A stretch of 64,000 nucleotides of DNA from Paracoccaceae bacterium (GCA_026710155.1 JAPORQ010000052.1:1-64000), one strand, 5' to 3'; positions 8,859-17,209 are shown, counted from the stretch's first letter. Program-made: numbers and translations. Notes: generated from the letters alone by a model not told the origin.

Positions 8859-9140
8859 TCAGTGATAATCAACAATTTCTACATCGGTGGGGCCATTTTG
8901 AGTCCAGGCAAAACAGATTCTCCATTGGTCATTGATGCGCAATGAATGGAGTCCCTTCCGATCCCCTCCCAGAAGCTCCAGATGGTTGCCTGGGGGAAAC
9001 CGGAGATCCTCCAGGGAATCTGCAGCATCCAGGGCCAGCAGCATTGTACGCGTCCTGCTTACCAGATCAGAGGGAAAGCCTTTGCCATACAATCCTCGCA
9101 CGGCATTTCTTGCCAACTTGCCCCTGGTTCCCTGGATCAT
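8859..9140 (-). CDS. higB: HigB-family toxin (RelE/ParE fold)
   Basis: About 93 residues starting MIQGTRGKLARNAVRGLYG. It shows the plasmid-maintenance killer-protein pattern: a segment with LDAADSLEDLRFPPGNHLE, then LLGGDRKGLHSLRINDQWR and a C-terminal WTQNGPTDVEIVDYH. Such toxins cleave mRNA on the ribosome. The ATG at 9140 is chosen because the longer frame to 9356 runs through unrelated low-quality sequence and HigB proteins normally begin with this MI-x motif. Partner antitoxin HigA lies 11 bp downstream, so the module looks intact. Confidence 0.85.
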   Translation of the reverse strand: MIQGTRGKLARNAVRGLYGKGFPSDLVSRTRTMLLALDAADSLEDLRFPPGNHLELLGGDRKGLHSLRINDQWRICFAWTQNGPTDVEIVDYH

Positions 9141-9147
9141 GACCCAC

Positions 9148-9176
9148 CATGTAGCACAAGTCAGGGCATGTGTCAA
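9148..9176 (-). promoter_or_regulatory. Possible higBA promoter
   Basis: On the minus strand a perfect -35 hexamer TTGACA (9171-9176) is followed, after 17 bp, by TACATG (9148-9153). The -10 is poor, and the start codon is only about 8 bp away, so transcripts would be nearly leaderless. Confidence 0.25.
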
Positions 9177-9344
9177 GTAATGATACAGATTTTTTCCTCC
9201 CGAATGGTGGTGGGGCATCATCCCAATTGAAAAATTTGATTGATTCGGCTTGTAATTCGGGCATACCCGATGGGGAGGGGTAAAAGTCAATCGCCGGAAA
9301 TCTTTTTTTCGTGGCCATTGAAACGCTGCAGTCGTGAACCGGGG

Positions 9345-9512
9345 TTTCCCCGCCATTCAGGTAAAGCGAAAAGGACGTGATGTTCCCGGGGGAGTTACTT
9401 GTCAGGCAGCAGGAAACAGTTCCCGGATCTCCATAGACCGTTTGGGCAATCAGACTCAGCTTCCTGTCGGTTCGTTCGACCGTATAGCCGTTGCACCCCT
9501 TTCCCTGCTACC
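9345..9512 (-). pseudogene. LysM-like module remnant, copy D, plus ITSFSLYLNG segment (behind AbiEii)
   Basis: Directly downstream of the AbiEii stop a minus-strand frame reads NGYTVERTDRKLSLIAQTV then YGDPG, the first half of a LysM module. It then breaks and is followed by NITSFSLYLNGGE. The same SFSLYLNGE segment recurs at about 11376-11417, again after a LysM remnant. Copy D supplies the N-terminal half that copy A lacks. Confidence 0.55.
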
Positions 9513-10252
9513 TCATGGTATGGGTCGTGGTGGCCAATCAGCTGATGTGGATGGCTCTGTTTTTTCCTCGGGATTGTTTCCCTCTTCCGGGTCAGTTGGT
9601 GCCTGGATGGTGTCCATTGTTTCCATCAGATCCAGAATCATGTCTTCAACCTTGACTCTCCCGGCCAGGGTCCTATCCTCGGCCAAAGTACCCTGAAAAC
9701 GTGCAACAGCCCCATCAGGATCATGTAAAAGGGATCTTGTTTCCTGAATCTGTTCCTGAGTGAAATGATTCCCATGCATCCTGGCCAGAAATGCCAGGTC
9801 ATATAGATCACGCACTTTCGTTCGGTTTGTGAGGGCGGTGATTTTCTGGCCAATCAGATGTTCCAGCCTGTAGGTACGAATGCAATTCACCGTTTCAACC
9901 TGGGATGCCTGCGGGGGTGATCGAAAACTGGTTTCCACCCTGAGCATGTCCGAGACGCCGGTTACCCTGTCCCGGTAATGAACATGGAAGCGCTGCCCCG
10001 TAGCCGTATTCCTGGGCATGGTGAGCGATAGCAACTCCATCCCCGCCGCCATGACGCCCTGCCTTATTCGTCTTTCTATGTTGAGCCTCTTGCCTGCATC
10101 GAAATCAAGATCAACGGAATGCCGATCCAGGCCACGGGTCAGCAAAAGTGCCGTACCCCTTTCAGGACATGGGGAGTGTCCTGCATGGCCATGACCACAT
10201 GATACATGATTCTCTGGTGGAGTTTCTGCTCATCCGTTGGTCCTGGGGTCAT
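9513..10252 (-). pseudogene. AbiEii/AbiGii-type nucleotidyltransferase toxin, one-base frameshift
   Basis: Toxin of the nucleotidyltransferase (AbiEii) fold. From the ATG at 10252 the frame reads MTPGPTDEQKLHQRI...HVLKG, then shifts by one base at a run of four G. A fifth G would give LKGGTALLLTRGLDRHS followed by VDLDFD, exactly the GG-T-A-L and DxD nucleotide-binding motifs of the family. The rest (210 codons) is open and includes LEHLIGQKITALTNRTKVRDLYDL and a proline/glutamate-rich tail. The start overlaps the stop of the partner gene as ATGA. Either a recent inactivation or a sequencing indel; apart from that one base the gene is well preserved. Confidence 0.8.
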
Positions 10253-10830
10253 GTGTAATGGATGGTTTTCAGCCAAGCGTCCCATTTGGCCAGTTCACGG
10301 CCTTTTTTCTGTTGCCGGAGTGGCATCAGGTAATTGGTGACCAGATCATCAATCTGGGACCTGGTATCCAGCCACTGGTTCACATCATCCACGGTGACGG
10401 CATAGGGTTGATGGATCGAGCGAAGCGCCAGCAGGGCACAATCGGCAATGGCCCTGACGTGATTGGCTACCCAGACCGGTCCGTTGCGACGAGCCAGGAT
10501 TCCTTTCTCCACAAGGATGGCAGACATGTCGCGGACTCCCAGCGAACCCAGGGAAGGGGTGGTGTCCACATCCTGGCCCACACCAGCCCGACGGGCTTCA
10601 ACGGGTGGTTGATTGGCCGGGGAATAAAAGGTCGAAAGAAAATGCCAGTCGCCGGTGCTTTCACCAGGCAAGCGGAGGTTGAGGGCCTCATGCAGGGAGA
10701 TGTAACAGTGCCGGGTTGTCATTGGAATCACCAAAGGTTGCACCTTGCCGATGATCCGGCTGGAACGCTCATTCAGATCGATCAGCAGGGATGGCTGGTT
10801 TTTCAGGGCATCAGCATTTTTTTCCAGCAT
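10249..10830 (-). CDS. Putative antitoxin partner of AbiEii-type toxin
   Basis: 193-residue protein translationally coupled (ATGA overlap) to the AbiEii-type gene, in the place where an antitoxin is expected. It does not look like the AbiEi winged-helix antitoxin seen at 15.8 kb. Conserved-looking stretches are YISLHEALNLRLPGESTGDW, and PVWVANHVRAIADCALLALRS with VTVDDVNQWLDT. The ATG at 10830 is preferred over the one at 10884 because AAGGAG sits seven bases upstream. Function as antitoxin is inferred from position only; no family name is assigned. Confidence 0.65.
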   Translation of the reverse strand: MLEKNADALKNQPSLLIDLNERSSRIIGKVQPLVIPMTTRHCYISLHEALNLRLPGESTGDWHFLSTFYSPANQPPVEARRAGVGQDVDTTPSLGSLGVRDMSAILVEKGILARRNGPVWVANHVRAIADCALLALRSIHQPYAVTVDDVNQWLDTRSQIDDLVTNYLMPLRQQKKGRELAKWDAWLKTIHYT

Positions 10831-10920
10831 TGGCAATCTCCTTCCCTGAATCCTGAATATAAGGACTTGCCTGCCTTCTGGCAAGAAATAAATCTCCTGC
10901 CTCAGGTATTCCCTTCCTCT

Positions 10921-11020
10921 TCACCACTCTACGTCAAACATCTTCAGGCAGTCGCTGGCGCGGTAGGGATTGTCCTTCGAGATGTCGTTGAGTCTGGCCA
11001 GCGTTCGGGATAGATAGGGT
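10921..11020 (-). pseudogene. LysM-like module remnant, copy B (behind coiled-coil protein)
   Basis: Right after the stop codon of the coiled-coil gene the minus strand reads YPERWP, then in another frame LARLNDISKDNPYRASDCLK followed by MFDVEW and a TGA at 10921-10923. It aligns with copies A and C at both DNA and protein level. Confidence 0.55.
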
Positions 11021-11284
11021 TCAAACCAGCAGGCTGATGATGGTTCCGCCAATGCCGATGATCACCACCAGAATGCCAAAACCTATGGCATAAAGTTGAA
11101 TGGACATATTCTTGTCACGTTTGGCCAGCTCGGCATCACGTTTGGCCATTTCGGTATCTCTCTTGGCAAGGTCTTCACGCAATAATGCCCAACCCTTGTC
11201 GTAGCGTTCGTTCATTGTTTCCATGCGTTCCTCCAATACGGCAACCTGGCGGGCCAATTCCACGAGACCTTCCTGCTCTGACAT
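11021..11284 (-). CDS. Small coiled-coil protein with C-terminal membrane helix
   Basis: 87 residues. Residues 1-60 form a charged helix with heptad spacing (VELARQVAVLEERMETMNER) and a short internal repeat of (A)KRD-x-E/N units. Residues about 63-87 (LYAIGFGILVVIIGIGGTII plus SLLV) form one hydrophobic helix that reaches the C-terminus, so the protein should be tail-anchored with the coil in the cytoplasm. No family is recognised. It lies between the AbiEii and Fic genes on the same strand. Confidence 0.6.
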   Translation of the reverse strand: MSEQEGLVELARQVAVLEERMETMNERYDKGWALLREDLAKRDTEMAKRDAELAKRDKNMSIQLYAIGFGILVVIIGIGGTIISLLV

Positions 11285-11373
11285 GTTTCGCCTGCTTTCA
11301 AGACATTATAATGTTGTTGGAAACAATATAATCACTTTGTTGGATTTAGGCAAGGAAAATTCATCTTCTCGGG

Positions 11374-11558
11374 AAACCACTTCCCCATTCAGGTAAAGCG
11401 AAAAAGACGTGGTGTTCCTAGAACCTTTACTCACCACGCCACGTCGAACTCCTTCAGGCACTGTCCCGCACGGTAGCGGTTGTTCTTCGAGATGTCGTTG
11501 AGTGTTGCGCTCCGGCCAGTGATCCGGATCACCATGGACCTTGACAGGAAACTGTACA
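11374..11558 (-). pseudogene. LysM-like module remnant, copy C, plus SFSLYLNGE segment (behind Fic-like gene)
   Basis: After the Fic stop the minus strand gives VKVHGDPDHWPE, then in a shifted frame TLNDISKNNRYRAGQCLKEF and DVAW with TGA at 11431-11433. Further down comes NTTSFSLYLNGEVVS, parallel to copy D. One or more single-base shifts separate the parts. Confidence 0.55.
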
Positions 11559-12407
11559 CTACATCCGTGGTCCAAAGGAGGGCGTCGGTGGCGAAGGATC
11601 GGGCTCATTGTCGGGATCGGGAATATCTGGAAAACCTGCATTATCCCTGGAAGGACCAGGTGCATTCTCCGGCTGGCAGGAAACAAGGAAAGCCATCATT
11701 TCGGTAGCGTTTTTGGTTTGGTAGAACCTGACCATCCTTTCATTGAAGGCCTGGGCCTCCCGTGCCGGAATCGATATGGCATCCATGCCGTTCGACATCA
11801 GGATGCCATTCATCATGAAACGGGACGTGCGCTTGTTGCCGTCAAAATAGAACTGCTGCAAGGCACCGAACAGGAAAAAGGCCATTCCCCGTTCAAGGGG
11901 ATCACCGACCAGGTTTTCAAGGGAAGTGCAACCTTCCCGGAAAACCCTGTTCAGTTCCGGAGCCCCGGGTCTTGTGGGCAGGGGTTGGTAGGGATCGTCC
12001 CTGCCAAGCTGGACATGGGGAGTGAGATGGGTTTCTGCACCTTCTCCCCTGAAATTACCCCATTCAAGGGCTTCTTCCCTGGCCACGAGGGCATGGAGGT
12101 GATCGAAGGTTTTCTTGTCCGGGACAAAGCGATCCTGCCGGACCAGCTCGAAAAGTTCCCTGGCCGCATCGGCAAGGTTCAATACCTGCTGTTGGTCGGA
12201 GAGCCTGTGCCCCCCAACGGTCACACCATCCATCAGGGTCTTGACTTCGGGATAGGTGAAGGGGTTTCCTTCCAGGTAACTTGCATCATACACGAATTGG
12301 GACAACATGTGCTTGTAACGGAATACCGCCCGTTCCAGCGTGAAACGGTGGCCCTGTGGAACCGCAGTCCGGTCCCACCCGAAACCCAGCTTGGCAAAAA
12401 GTGACAT
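11559..12407 (-). CDS. Fic-domain-like protein lacking the catalytic histidine
   Basis: About 282 residues. The Fic fold is recognised from FYFDGNKRTSRFMMNG, the (D/E)GN-K-R-T-x-R core of the Fic motif, preceded by helices with a YLEGNPFTYPEVKTLMDG segment typical of Fic N-termini. The normal HPF at the head of the motif is replaced (LQQFYFDGNKR), so the histidine that deprotonates the target hydroxyl in AMP transfer is missing. The tail (about 30 residues) is rich in proline and aspartate. The start at MSLFAKLGFGWD (12407) is preferred to 12464. It may be an inactive or differently working member of the toxin family. It heads a row of same-strand toxin-type genes. Confidence 0.75.
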   Translation of the reverse strand: MSLFAKLGFGWDRTAVPQGHRFTLERAVFRYKHMLSQFVYDASYLEGNPFTYPEVKTLMDGVTVGGHRLSDQQQVLNLADAARELFELVRQDRFVPDKKTFDHLHALVAREEALEWGNFRGEGAETHLTPHVQLGRDDPYQPLPTRPGAPELNRVFREGCTSLENLVGDPLERGMAFFLFGALQQFYFDGNKRTSRFMMNGILMSNGMDAISIPAREAQAFNERMVRFYQTKNATEMMAFLVSCQPENAPGPSRDNAGFPDIPDPDNEPDPSPPTPSFGPRM

Positions 12408-12857
12408 GATGGTTACCTGATCTGGCTGTTGACTCGCAAGTAGTGAATATCCCGATAATCTCAAGGAGGAAAGGAGGAATCAGGAATTAATTCCCGAATG
12501 AGTGGATGTCCCGTCGTTAATGGGATTGGCATGATTACTGCCATGATGTGGTTACCTGGGCCGTACCGGTGTTTTCCCCCGATGTTGCTGACACCCGGCC
12601 GGTTCCACCTGCTGCAGGTTATGGAATTGCTGCTTTCCCACCTGATCATTTCATGAACTCCTGCTTGTCTGCACATCAAGCGGTGCATTTGTCCTGTCCT
12701 GCTGTTGTCCCTGAATATAATGGCTTGAGGGTGGTTTGGCAATGATTATTTAAACAAATGGGATTTGGTGTTGTAGTGTTATTCTTGAATCCATCAAAAC
12801 GGGGCAATATAGAAGATTGGCATTGAGTAGGTAAAATGTCTTCTTAACTGGAGGGAT
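12408..12857. other. Intergenic region without a supported gene
   Basis: About 450 bp. The GC-rich half (12540-12740) has open frames on both strands, none resembling a known protein; it is probably more decayed mobile DNA. The AT-rich half next to 12858 contains a strong ribosome-binding site (GGAGGG at 12850-12855) for the small frame that follows. Confidence 0.35.
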
Positions 12858-13291
12858 ATGAACATGACAACCAATCAAGCAGAAAACCCGGAAATTAAGG
12901 AAATGATTTCACTTTTGGAAACCTGTGTCATGAACGCACAATTATGCTTGGGAAAAATCAGATTTGCGGATACTCAAAAATCAGGGAATTGTATAGGACT
13001 AGCAGGTTTAATGGCCAAAGTTGTTTCCAGCTGACTTCTTTGGAACTGTTGTTGGATGTTTCCATCATTGAAAGGCTGGTCAGTTTCCTGAAACCTTTTC
13101 TGGTGGATTATCTTGACCCGGTGAATGACCAAATTGGGGTGAGATTGAGCCAACTGAATAGTGTTGTGTATGGGAATCCAACAATGGACGGGTTTGCAAG
13201 GACCCTAGTCAAGATGTCTGCCCAAATTGGTTCACAACATGTAGCCAACCATTTTTTCAGCTGGACAAAAGGGGATCCAAACCTACAATAA
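12858..13291 (+). pseudogene. Small unknown gene, probably frameshifted
   Basis: A 58-codon frame (MNMTTNQAENPEIKEMISLL...) with a good ribosome-binding site ends at 13034. An overlapping frame from 12944 to 13291 continues with a helical sequence (LTSLELLLDVSIIERLVSFL and a segment with MDGFARTLVKMSAQIGSQHV). The join suggests one protein of about 135 residues broken by one shift near 13030. No homologous family is recognised. It converges on the TIR gene, overlapping its end by 9 bp. Confidence 0.4.
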
Positions 13292-14044
13292 ATTTAACCT
13301 TTCAATTATAAATTCAGCAATCTGCTCGGACCCGTATTCCTGGCAATCAATATAACCATCAAGTGGAAAAATTCCTTCAACCTCACCCTCATCCAAACGA
13401 ATGTACATAATCCGGTTATTTTCCTTGTTATTGATTATTTCCCTAATCGCAGAGAATTCGATGCTACACCAATAACTACTTTGGTAATCACCTCCTATAA
13501 ATACCACGATCAACTTTGAGCGTTTAAGATAAATTGCCTGAAGGAAGGTATCCAACGAAGGCCGTGCGAGTTGTGCTGGATAGTTCTTGTCATAGAAATG
13601 GCGGTCGGGTCCAAGTTGTTTCTCCAGATGTGTTACGATTTCTTCTATTAAATCCTTCCTTGCGGATCCCGGAAACGAAAGTGCTACATCAAATTCATGA
13701 TTTTCCAGTTCCACTGTATTAATGGGGCAAGAAGCATTTCTGTCAGAGATCTCTTGATCGATTTTTGCCTTGTCTTCCAGATCTTGATCATGTAAATAGA
13801 CAAGCCACATCCAATGAAACAAAAATGCTGAAGTGGAGGAAGCCGCCTTCTGTTTTGCCTCTTCCATCGACGAGAATTCGTCACAGCGGATATAGGCGTT
13901 TTTGGGGCCGAAAACGCCGCGCAAGTCTCTTAGCCAAAGTACATAACTGTTCGATGATGGATCAAATTTTACATATCCTAACTCTTCTGTGTTTCCTCCA
14001 GCTCTTTGAATAAGATTTTGTCCATGCCAAATTATGGAACTCAT
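13283..14044 (-). CDS. TIR-domain protein with uncharacterised N-terminal domain
   Basis: 253 residues. The C-terminal half (from HEFDVALSFPGSARKDLIEE) is a TIR fold: beta A, a DKNYPAQLARPSLDTFLQAI helix region, beta D KLIVVFIGGDYQSSYWC, and the glutamate of the WCxxEF motif that serves as the NAD-cleaving residue in active bacterial TIRs. The N-terminal 115 residues (IIWHGQNLIQRAGG..., YVLWLRDLRGVFGPKN...) do not match a domain I can name and could be a sensor. Bacterial TIR proteins commonly act in anti-phage abortive systems; here no obvious partner is adjacent. The ATG at 14044 is used because the 13 codons upstream of it belong to the inserted MITE. Confidence 0.75.
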   Translation of the reverse strand: MSSIIWHGQNLIQRAGGNTEELGYVKFDPSSNSYVLWLRDLRGVFGPKNAYIRCDEFSSMEEAKQKAASSTSAFLFHWMWLVYLHDQDLEDKAKIDQEISDRNASCPINTVELENHEFDVALSFPGSARKDLIEEIVTHLEKQLGPDRHFYDKNYPAQLARPSLDTFLQAIYLKRSKLIVVFIGGDYQSSYWCSIEFSAIREIINNKENNRIMYIRLDEGEVEGIFPLDGYIDCQEYGSEQIAEFIIERLNLL

Positions 14045-14218
14045 ACCAATACAACTAATTAAAGACTCATAGCCCTTAACCAACTACCAGTAAAATTTGA
14101 AACCACAGACTCAATCACCATTGGACGCTGTTACCAGGTTAAATTCCAATTAGACAAGGGTATCAAAAACCATATGATTATGATTAGCCTATCGGTTATT
14201 AATTAGTTGTATTGGTAT
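14043..14218. mobile_element. IS630-related MITE with 20-bp perfect terminal repeats
   Basis: ATACCAATACAACTAATTAA at 14043-14062 is repeated perfectly inverted at 14199-14218. The about 170-bp core has no coding capacity and is flanked by TA dinucleotides, as expected for IS630/Tc1 elements. Its first 28 bases match the left end of the IS630 remnants next door except for one position. The left end touches the start codon of the TIR gene. Confidence 0.85.
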
Positions 14219-14738
14219 TATACTGAGCCCTCAGTTTTTGTGTGTAGTGTAATACCAATTCAACTAATTAAAGACTCATGGCACCAACCCCTCCAGCGTT
14301 CAGGTTTGAAGCCATCGGCCATGTCTGCGACTGTGCCAATACGGTTGAAATGAACAGGCATCTGAAGGATATCGGAAGCATTGTGCCCAAGGGACGCCAT
14401 GCCCCGGTCATCCTCGACAGGGCCGGATGGCACAGGTCCGGTGACCTTGTTTTTCCCGACAAATGTATCGGTCCTGAGGCTGCCCCCCCATTCACCGGAA
14501 CTGAATTCGGCCAAGAATGTTTTCCAGTTCCACAAGTCCAACCATTTTGCCAGCCAGGTGTTTGAAAACGCCGGGGATGTGAAGAAGAGGGTTGCGGCGG
14601 CTTGGGTAAACTTCACGGGGCAGGCTGAACGGATCAAGTCAACTGGACATCGTTCCCGGGCCAGGGTGCAGTAGGAAAAGGGCATCGGAAAACCAATTGA
14701 TAAGGATTGGCCCAAAGGCTATCATTTAGTTGAAATGG
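14218..14738 (+). mobile_element. IS630-type element remnant, copy 1
   Basis: 521 bp that recur at 16689-17209, apparently identical. A terminal repeat ATACCAATTCAACTAA (from 14252) faces an inverted partner TTAGTTGAAATGG near 14726-14738. On the plus strand one frame holds VILDRAGWHRSGDLVFPD (second catalytic Asp of the DDE triad) and, after a shift, LRLPPHSPELNSAKNVFQF (the catalytic Glu) and FASQVFENAGDV. The N-terminal part with the first Asp is missing, so it cannot transpose by itself. The shared sequence begins 34 bp before the terminal repeat, immediately next to the MITE. Confidence 0.85.
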
Positions 14739-14780
14739 CATAATTGAAGTTTAGACATTTATCCGATCGGTAAATTGGCT

Positions 14781-15832
14781 CTACTTGGCGTTTAACTCCA
14801 TCTCCAAATCACGAACACAATCGATTATGTCTTCGAATCTGGGAGGATTACCAAATATCATACCTGACATTGCTTCATAGTCATTTCGCAATTCTCTCAA
14901 CATCCTCCCTTCTGGAAGAATGGAAAATGTAGGAGGCTTTGCCATTTCAAGATTGAATTGTTTTCTGTAGAAGAAAACACGGGATTGCAATACACATTCT
15001 GAACCTAAATCTATATCATTTAGCGCATTTCTTCCGATTTCAGATTGCAATACCTGGAACACGTCATAATAGTGCCGTGACTCCCTATGTCCTCCTCCCT
15101 TAAGCTCATTTTGGTTATCAAACCAACCTTTTATACTATGGAGGATTATTATTTTGTCCCATAGTGTCCGTTCAGGTATGATCGTGGTTATATTTTTTAC
15201 TCCAAAATCCAATCTTGTTATATCGTCATCAATGTACGGACTTATCGTACATTTCGTATTAGGATAAGGTGCTGATTTTGCCCCGAATTCTAATTTCACT
15301 ACCCTTTCAACATAGGAGTCATGTTGATCGATTTTGGCTTGGTGGGTAATATAATTTGAGGGTTTGATTATGTTTGGGGTCAGAAACAATGTGAAATTGG
15401 TCGGTGCTAACCCTGTTGCGTTCAGCAGTTTCAGTAATAATTTCCGTACAGTTGGCAAGTAATTCTCCTGTGATGTAATTTTCACAATTTTCTTCTATTT
15501 TTTCGAGTTTTCTTGAGTTTGCTAGAAGTATAGTCTTTGAGTTCTTCAATGGAAGTATCTATTCCTAGATCTGTACGATAAACAGTGATGTCAATGTCTT
15601 CCGAAAAGCGGTCAATTAATTTGAATCCTTTTGACAGTGAGGTGCCACCCTTAAACAACATGCGATGTTGGTTTATAAGCCCATTAAATAGTACATCAAG
15701 GCACCACGAAACCCAGAAATCTTTTTCTATATTTTGTGCACTTGTGCCTTTACGTTGGGCAGTCAGATTAAAAAGTCCTGCTCTTTCATCATCCGTAGCG
15801 GCAATGATTTGGTTAAAGTTCGAGTTCATCAT
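14781..15832 (-). pseudogene. abiEii: AbiEii toxin (nucleotidyltransferase), two homopolymer frameshifts
   Basis: Toxin half of a type IV AbiE system. Frame 1 (from 15832) has the nucleotidyltransferase head EKDFWVSWCLDVLF, MLFKGGTSLSKGFKLIDRFSEDID. It shifts at a run of six A near 15500 into a frame reading KIEENCENYITGELL and HNQTLKLYYPP, then shifts again at an AAAA near 15333 into YVERVVKLEFGAKSAPYPN, TISPYIDDD, RTLWDKIIILHSIKGW and HYYDVFQVL. All family motifs are present, only the frame changes. Fixing two one-base indels in A runs would give a full gene of about 350 codons. It overlaps abiEi by 20 bp. Confidence 0.85.
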
Positions 15833-16463
15833 GTCTTAATGTCTCACTATTCAAAATTGGTAGCAACAGGTTTTGCATCCAATATGGTAATGATGAAAAA
15901 CCGTCCATTAGGTCATCGCTAAGTAAATGACCATATTTTGGATCTTGTAGAATTTTACTTAAACGGTGCGCGATAATGGTGTCATTTTCATTCCGCCCCA
16001 TGGTATCTCGTAACCAATGAAGTGCTTGTACAATGTATCTGGCTGGACGGTTAGACCAATATAACTTACTTGCGGCGGTTTGTTTGAATGTAATTCTCAA
16101 TTGGCCGAGGGAAATCGGGTTAAGGCGTGTTTCAGTGTGCACAATTATTTTAGATGGTACAGCATTTGTAAATCCAAGATTATTTGCGGCAGTAATCCCA
16201 TCTACAAGTATACGAATCTTATCTCGTCGAGAAATTGCTTCAATTACTTGGTAAGGGTCAGGAGGATTCAATTGTTGTGTTAGACCGTTTAGAGAAGGTT
16301 TGTCATAAAGACCACGATTTATTCTACGAATAAGACCTTCATTCGTAAGTCTCTGTAATGACTTATCGACTGCACTACGACTACCAAAATCAAGAAAATC
16401 CCTGGGGGTCCAGACTTTTCCGGGAGTAGATTTATTAATTCGCTGAAAGATCTTGGATTTCAT
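15813..16463 (-). CDS. abiEi: AbiEi-type antitoxin (DUF6088-like)
   Basis: 216 residues. An N-terminal winged helix (VWTPRDFLDFGSRSAVDKSL, then LTNEGLIRRINRGLYDKP) is followed by the conserved body YQVIEAISRRDKIRILVDGI and AANNLGFTNAVPSKIIVHTE. These are hallmarks of antitoxins in AbiE systems, which bind DNA to repress the operon and block toxin effect without forming a stable complex. It is the first gene of the pair and overlaps the broken abiEii. If the toxin is truly dead, this is an orphan antitoxin. Confidence 0.85.
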   Translation of the reverse strand: MKSKIFQRINKSTPGKVWTPRDFLDFGSRSAVDKSLQRLTNEGLIRRINRGLYDKPSLNGLTQQLNPPDPYQVIEAISRRDKIRILVDGITAANNLGFTNAVPSKIIVHTETRLNPISLGQLRITFKQTAASKLYWSNRPARYIVQALHWLRDTMGRNENDTIIAHRLSKILQDPKYGHLLSDDLMDGFSSLPYWMQNLLLPILNSETLRHDELEL

Positions 16464-16688
16464 GATATTAAATTATTTTGTCTGAAAAATGTATGTTTAT
16501 TTAGGACAATTATAATAGTAAAATATTTTTTCAAGATATAAACATCAACAAATATCTTTCGCTTGAATTCATTTATTGGAAAAGAAGGTAACACATTTTA
16601 TGGGGTTGTATAAATGCATGATCAGAATGAGGTCATTATTGCAATTGACTGTCATATTTACAGCAGAATAGAGCTATCCGGATACAAG

Positions 16689-17209
16689 TTATACTGAGCC
16701 CTCAGTTTTTGTGTGTAGTGTAATACCAATTCAACTAATTAAAGACTCATGGCACCAACCCCTCCAGCGTTCAGGTTTGAAGCCATCGGCCATGTCTGCG
16801 ACTGTGCCAATACGGTTGAAATGAACAGGCATCTGAAGGATATCGGAAGCATTGTGCCCAAGGGACGCCATGCCCCGGTCATCCTCGACAGGGCCGGATG
16901 GCACAGGTCCGGTGACCTTGTTTTTCCCGACAAATGTATCGGTCCTGAGGCTGCCCCCCCATTCACCGGAACTGAATTCGGCCAAGAATGTTTTCCAGTT
17001 CCACAAGTCCAACCATTTTGCCAGCCAGGTGTTTGAAAACGCCGGGGATGTGAAGAAGAGGGTTGCGGCGGCTTGGGTAAACTTCACGGGGCAGGCTGAA
17101 CGGATCAAGTCAACTGGACATCGTTCCCGGGCCAGGGTGCAGTAGGAAAAGGGCATCGGAAAACCAATTGATAAGGATTGGCCCAAAGGCTATCATTTAG
17201 TTGAAATGG
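16689..17209 (+). mobile_element. IS630-type element remnant, copy 2
   Basis: Second copy of the 521-bp unit at 14218-14738, same orientation, with the same frameshifted C-terminal transposase coding. The right end here is TTAGTTGAAATGGTAT, a better match to the left terminal repeat than copy 1, which has CAT. The two copies bracket the abiEi-abiEii pair like a composite transposon. Confidence 0.85.

Noticed and set aside
10237-12404. Long plus-strand frames of 258 and 287 codons
   Set aside because: They mirror the AbiEii partner and Fic-like genes on the minus strand; the minus-strand products have clear motifs and ribosome-binding sites.
14218-17209. Active composite transposon
   Set aside because: Both flanking transposase copies lack the first catalytic Asp region and are frameshifted, so autonomous movement is not supported.
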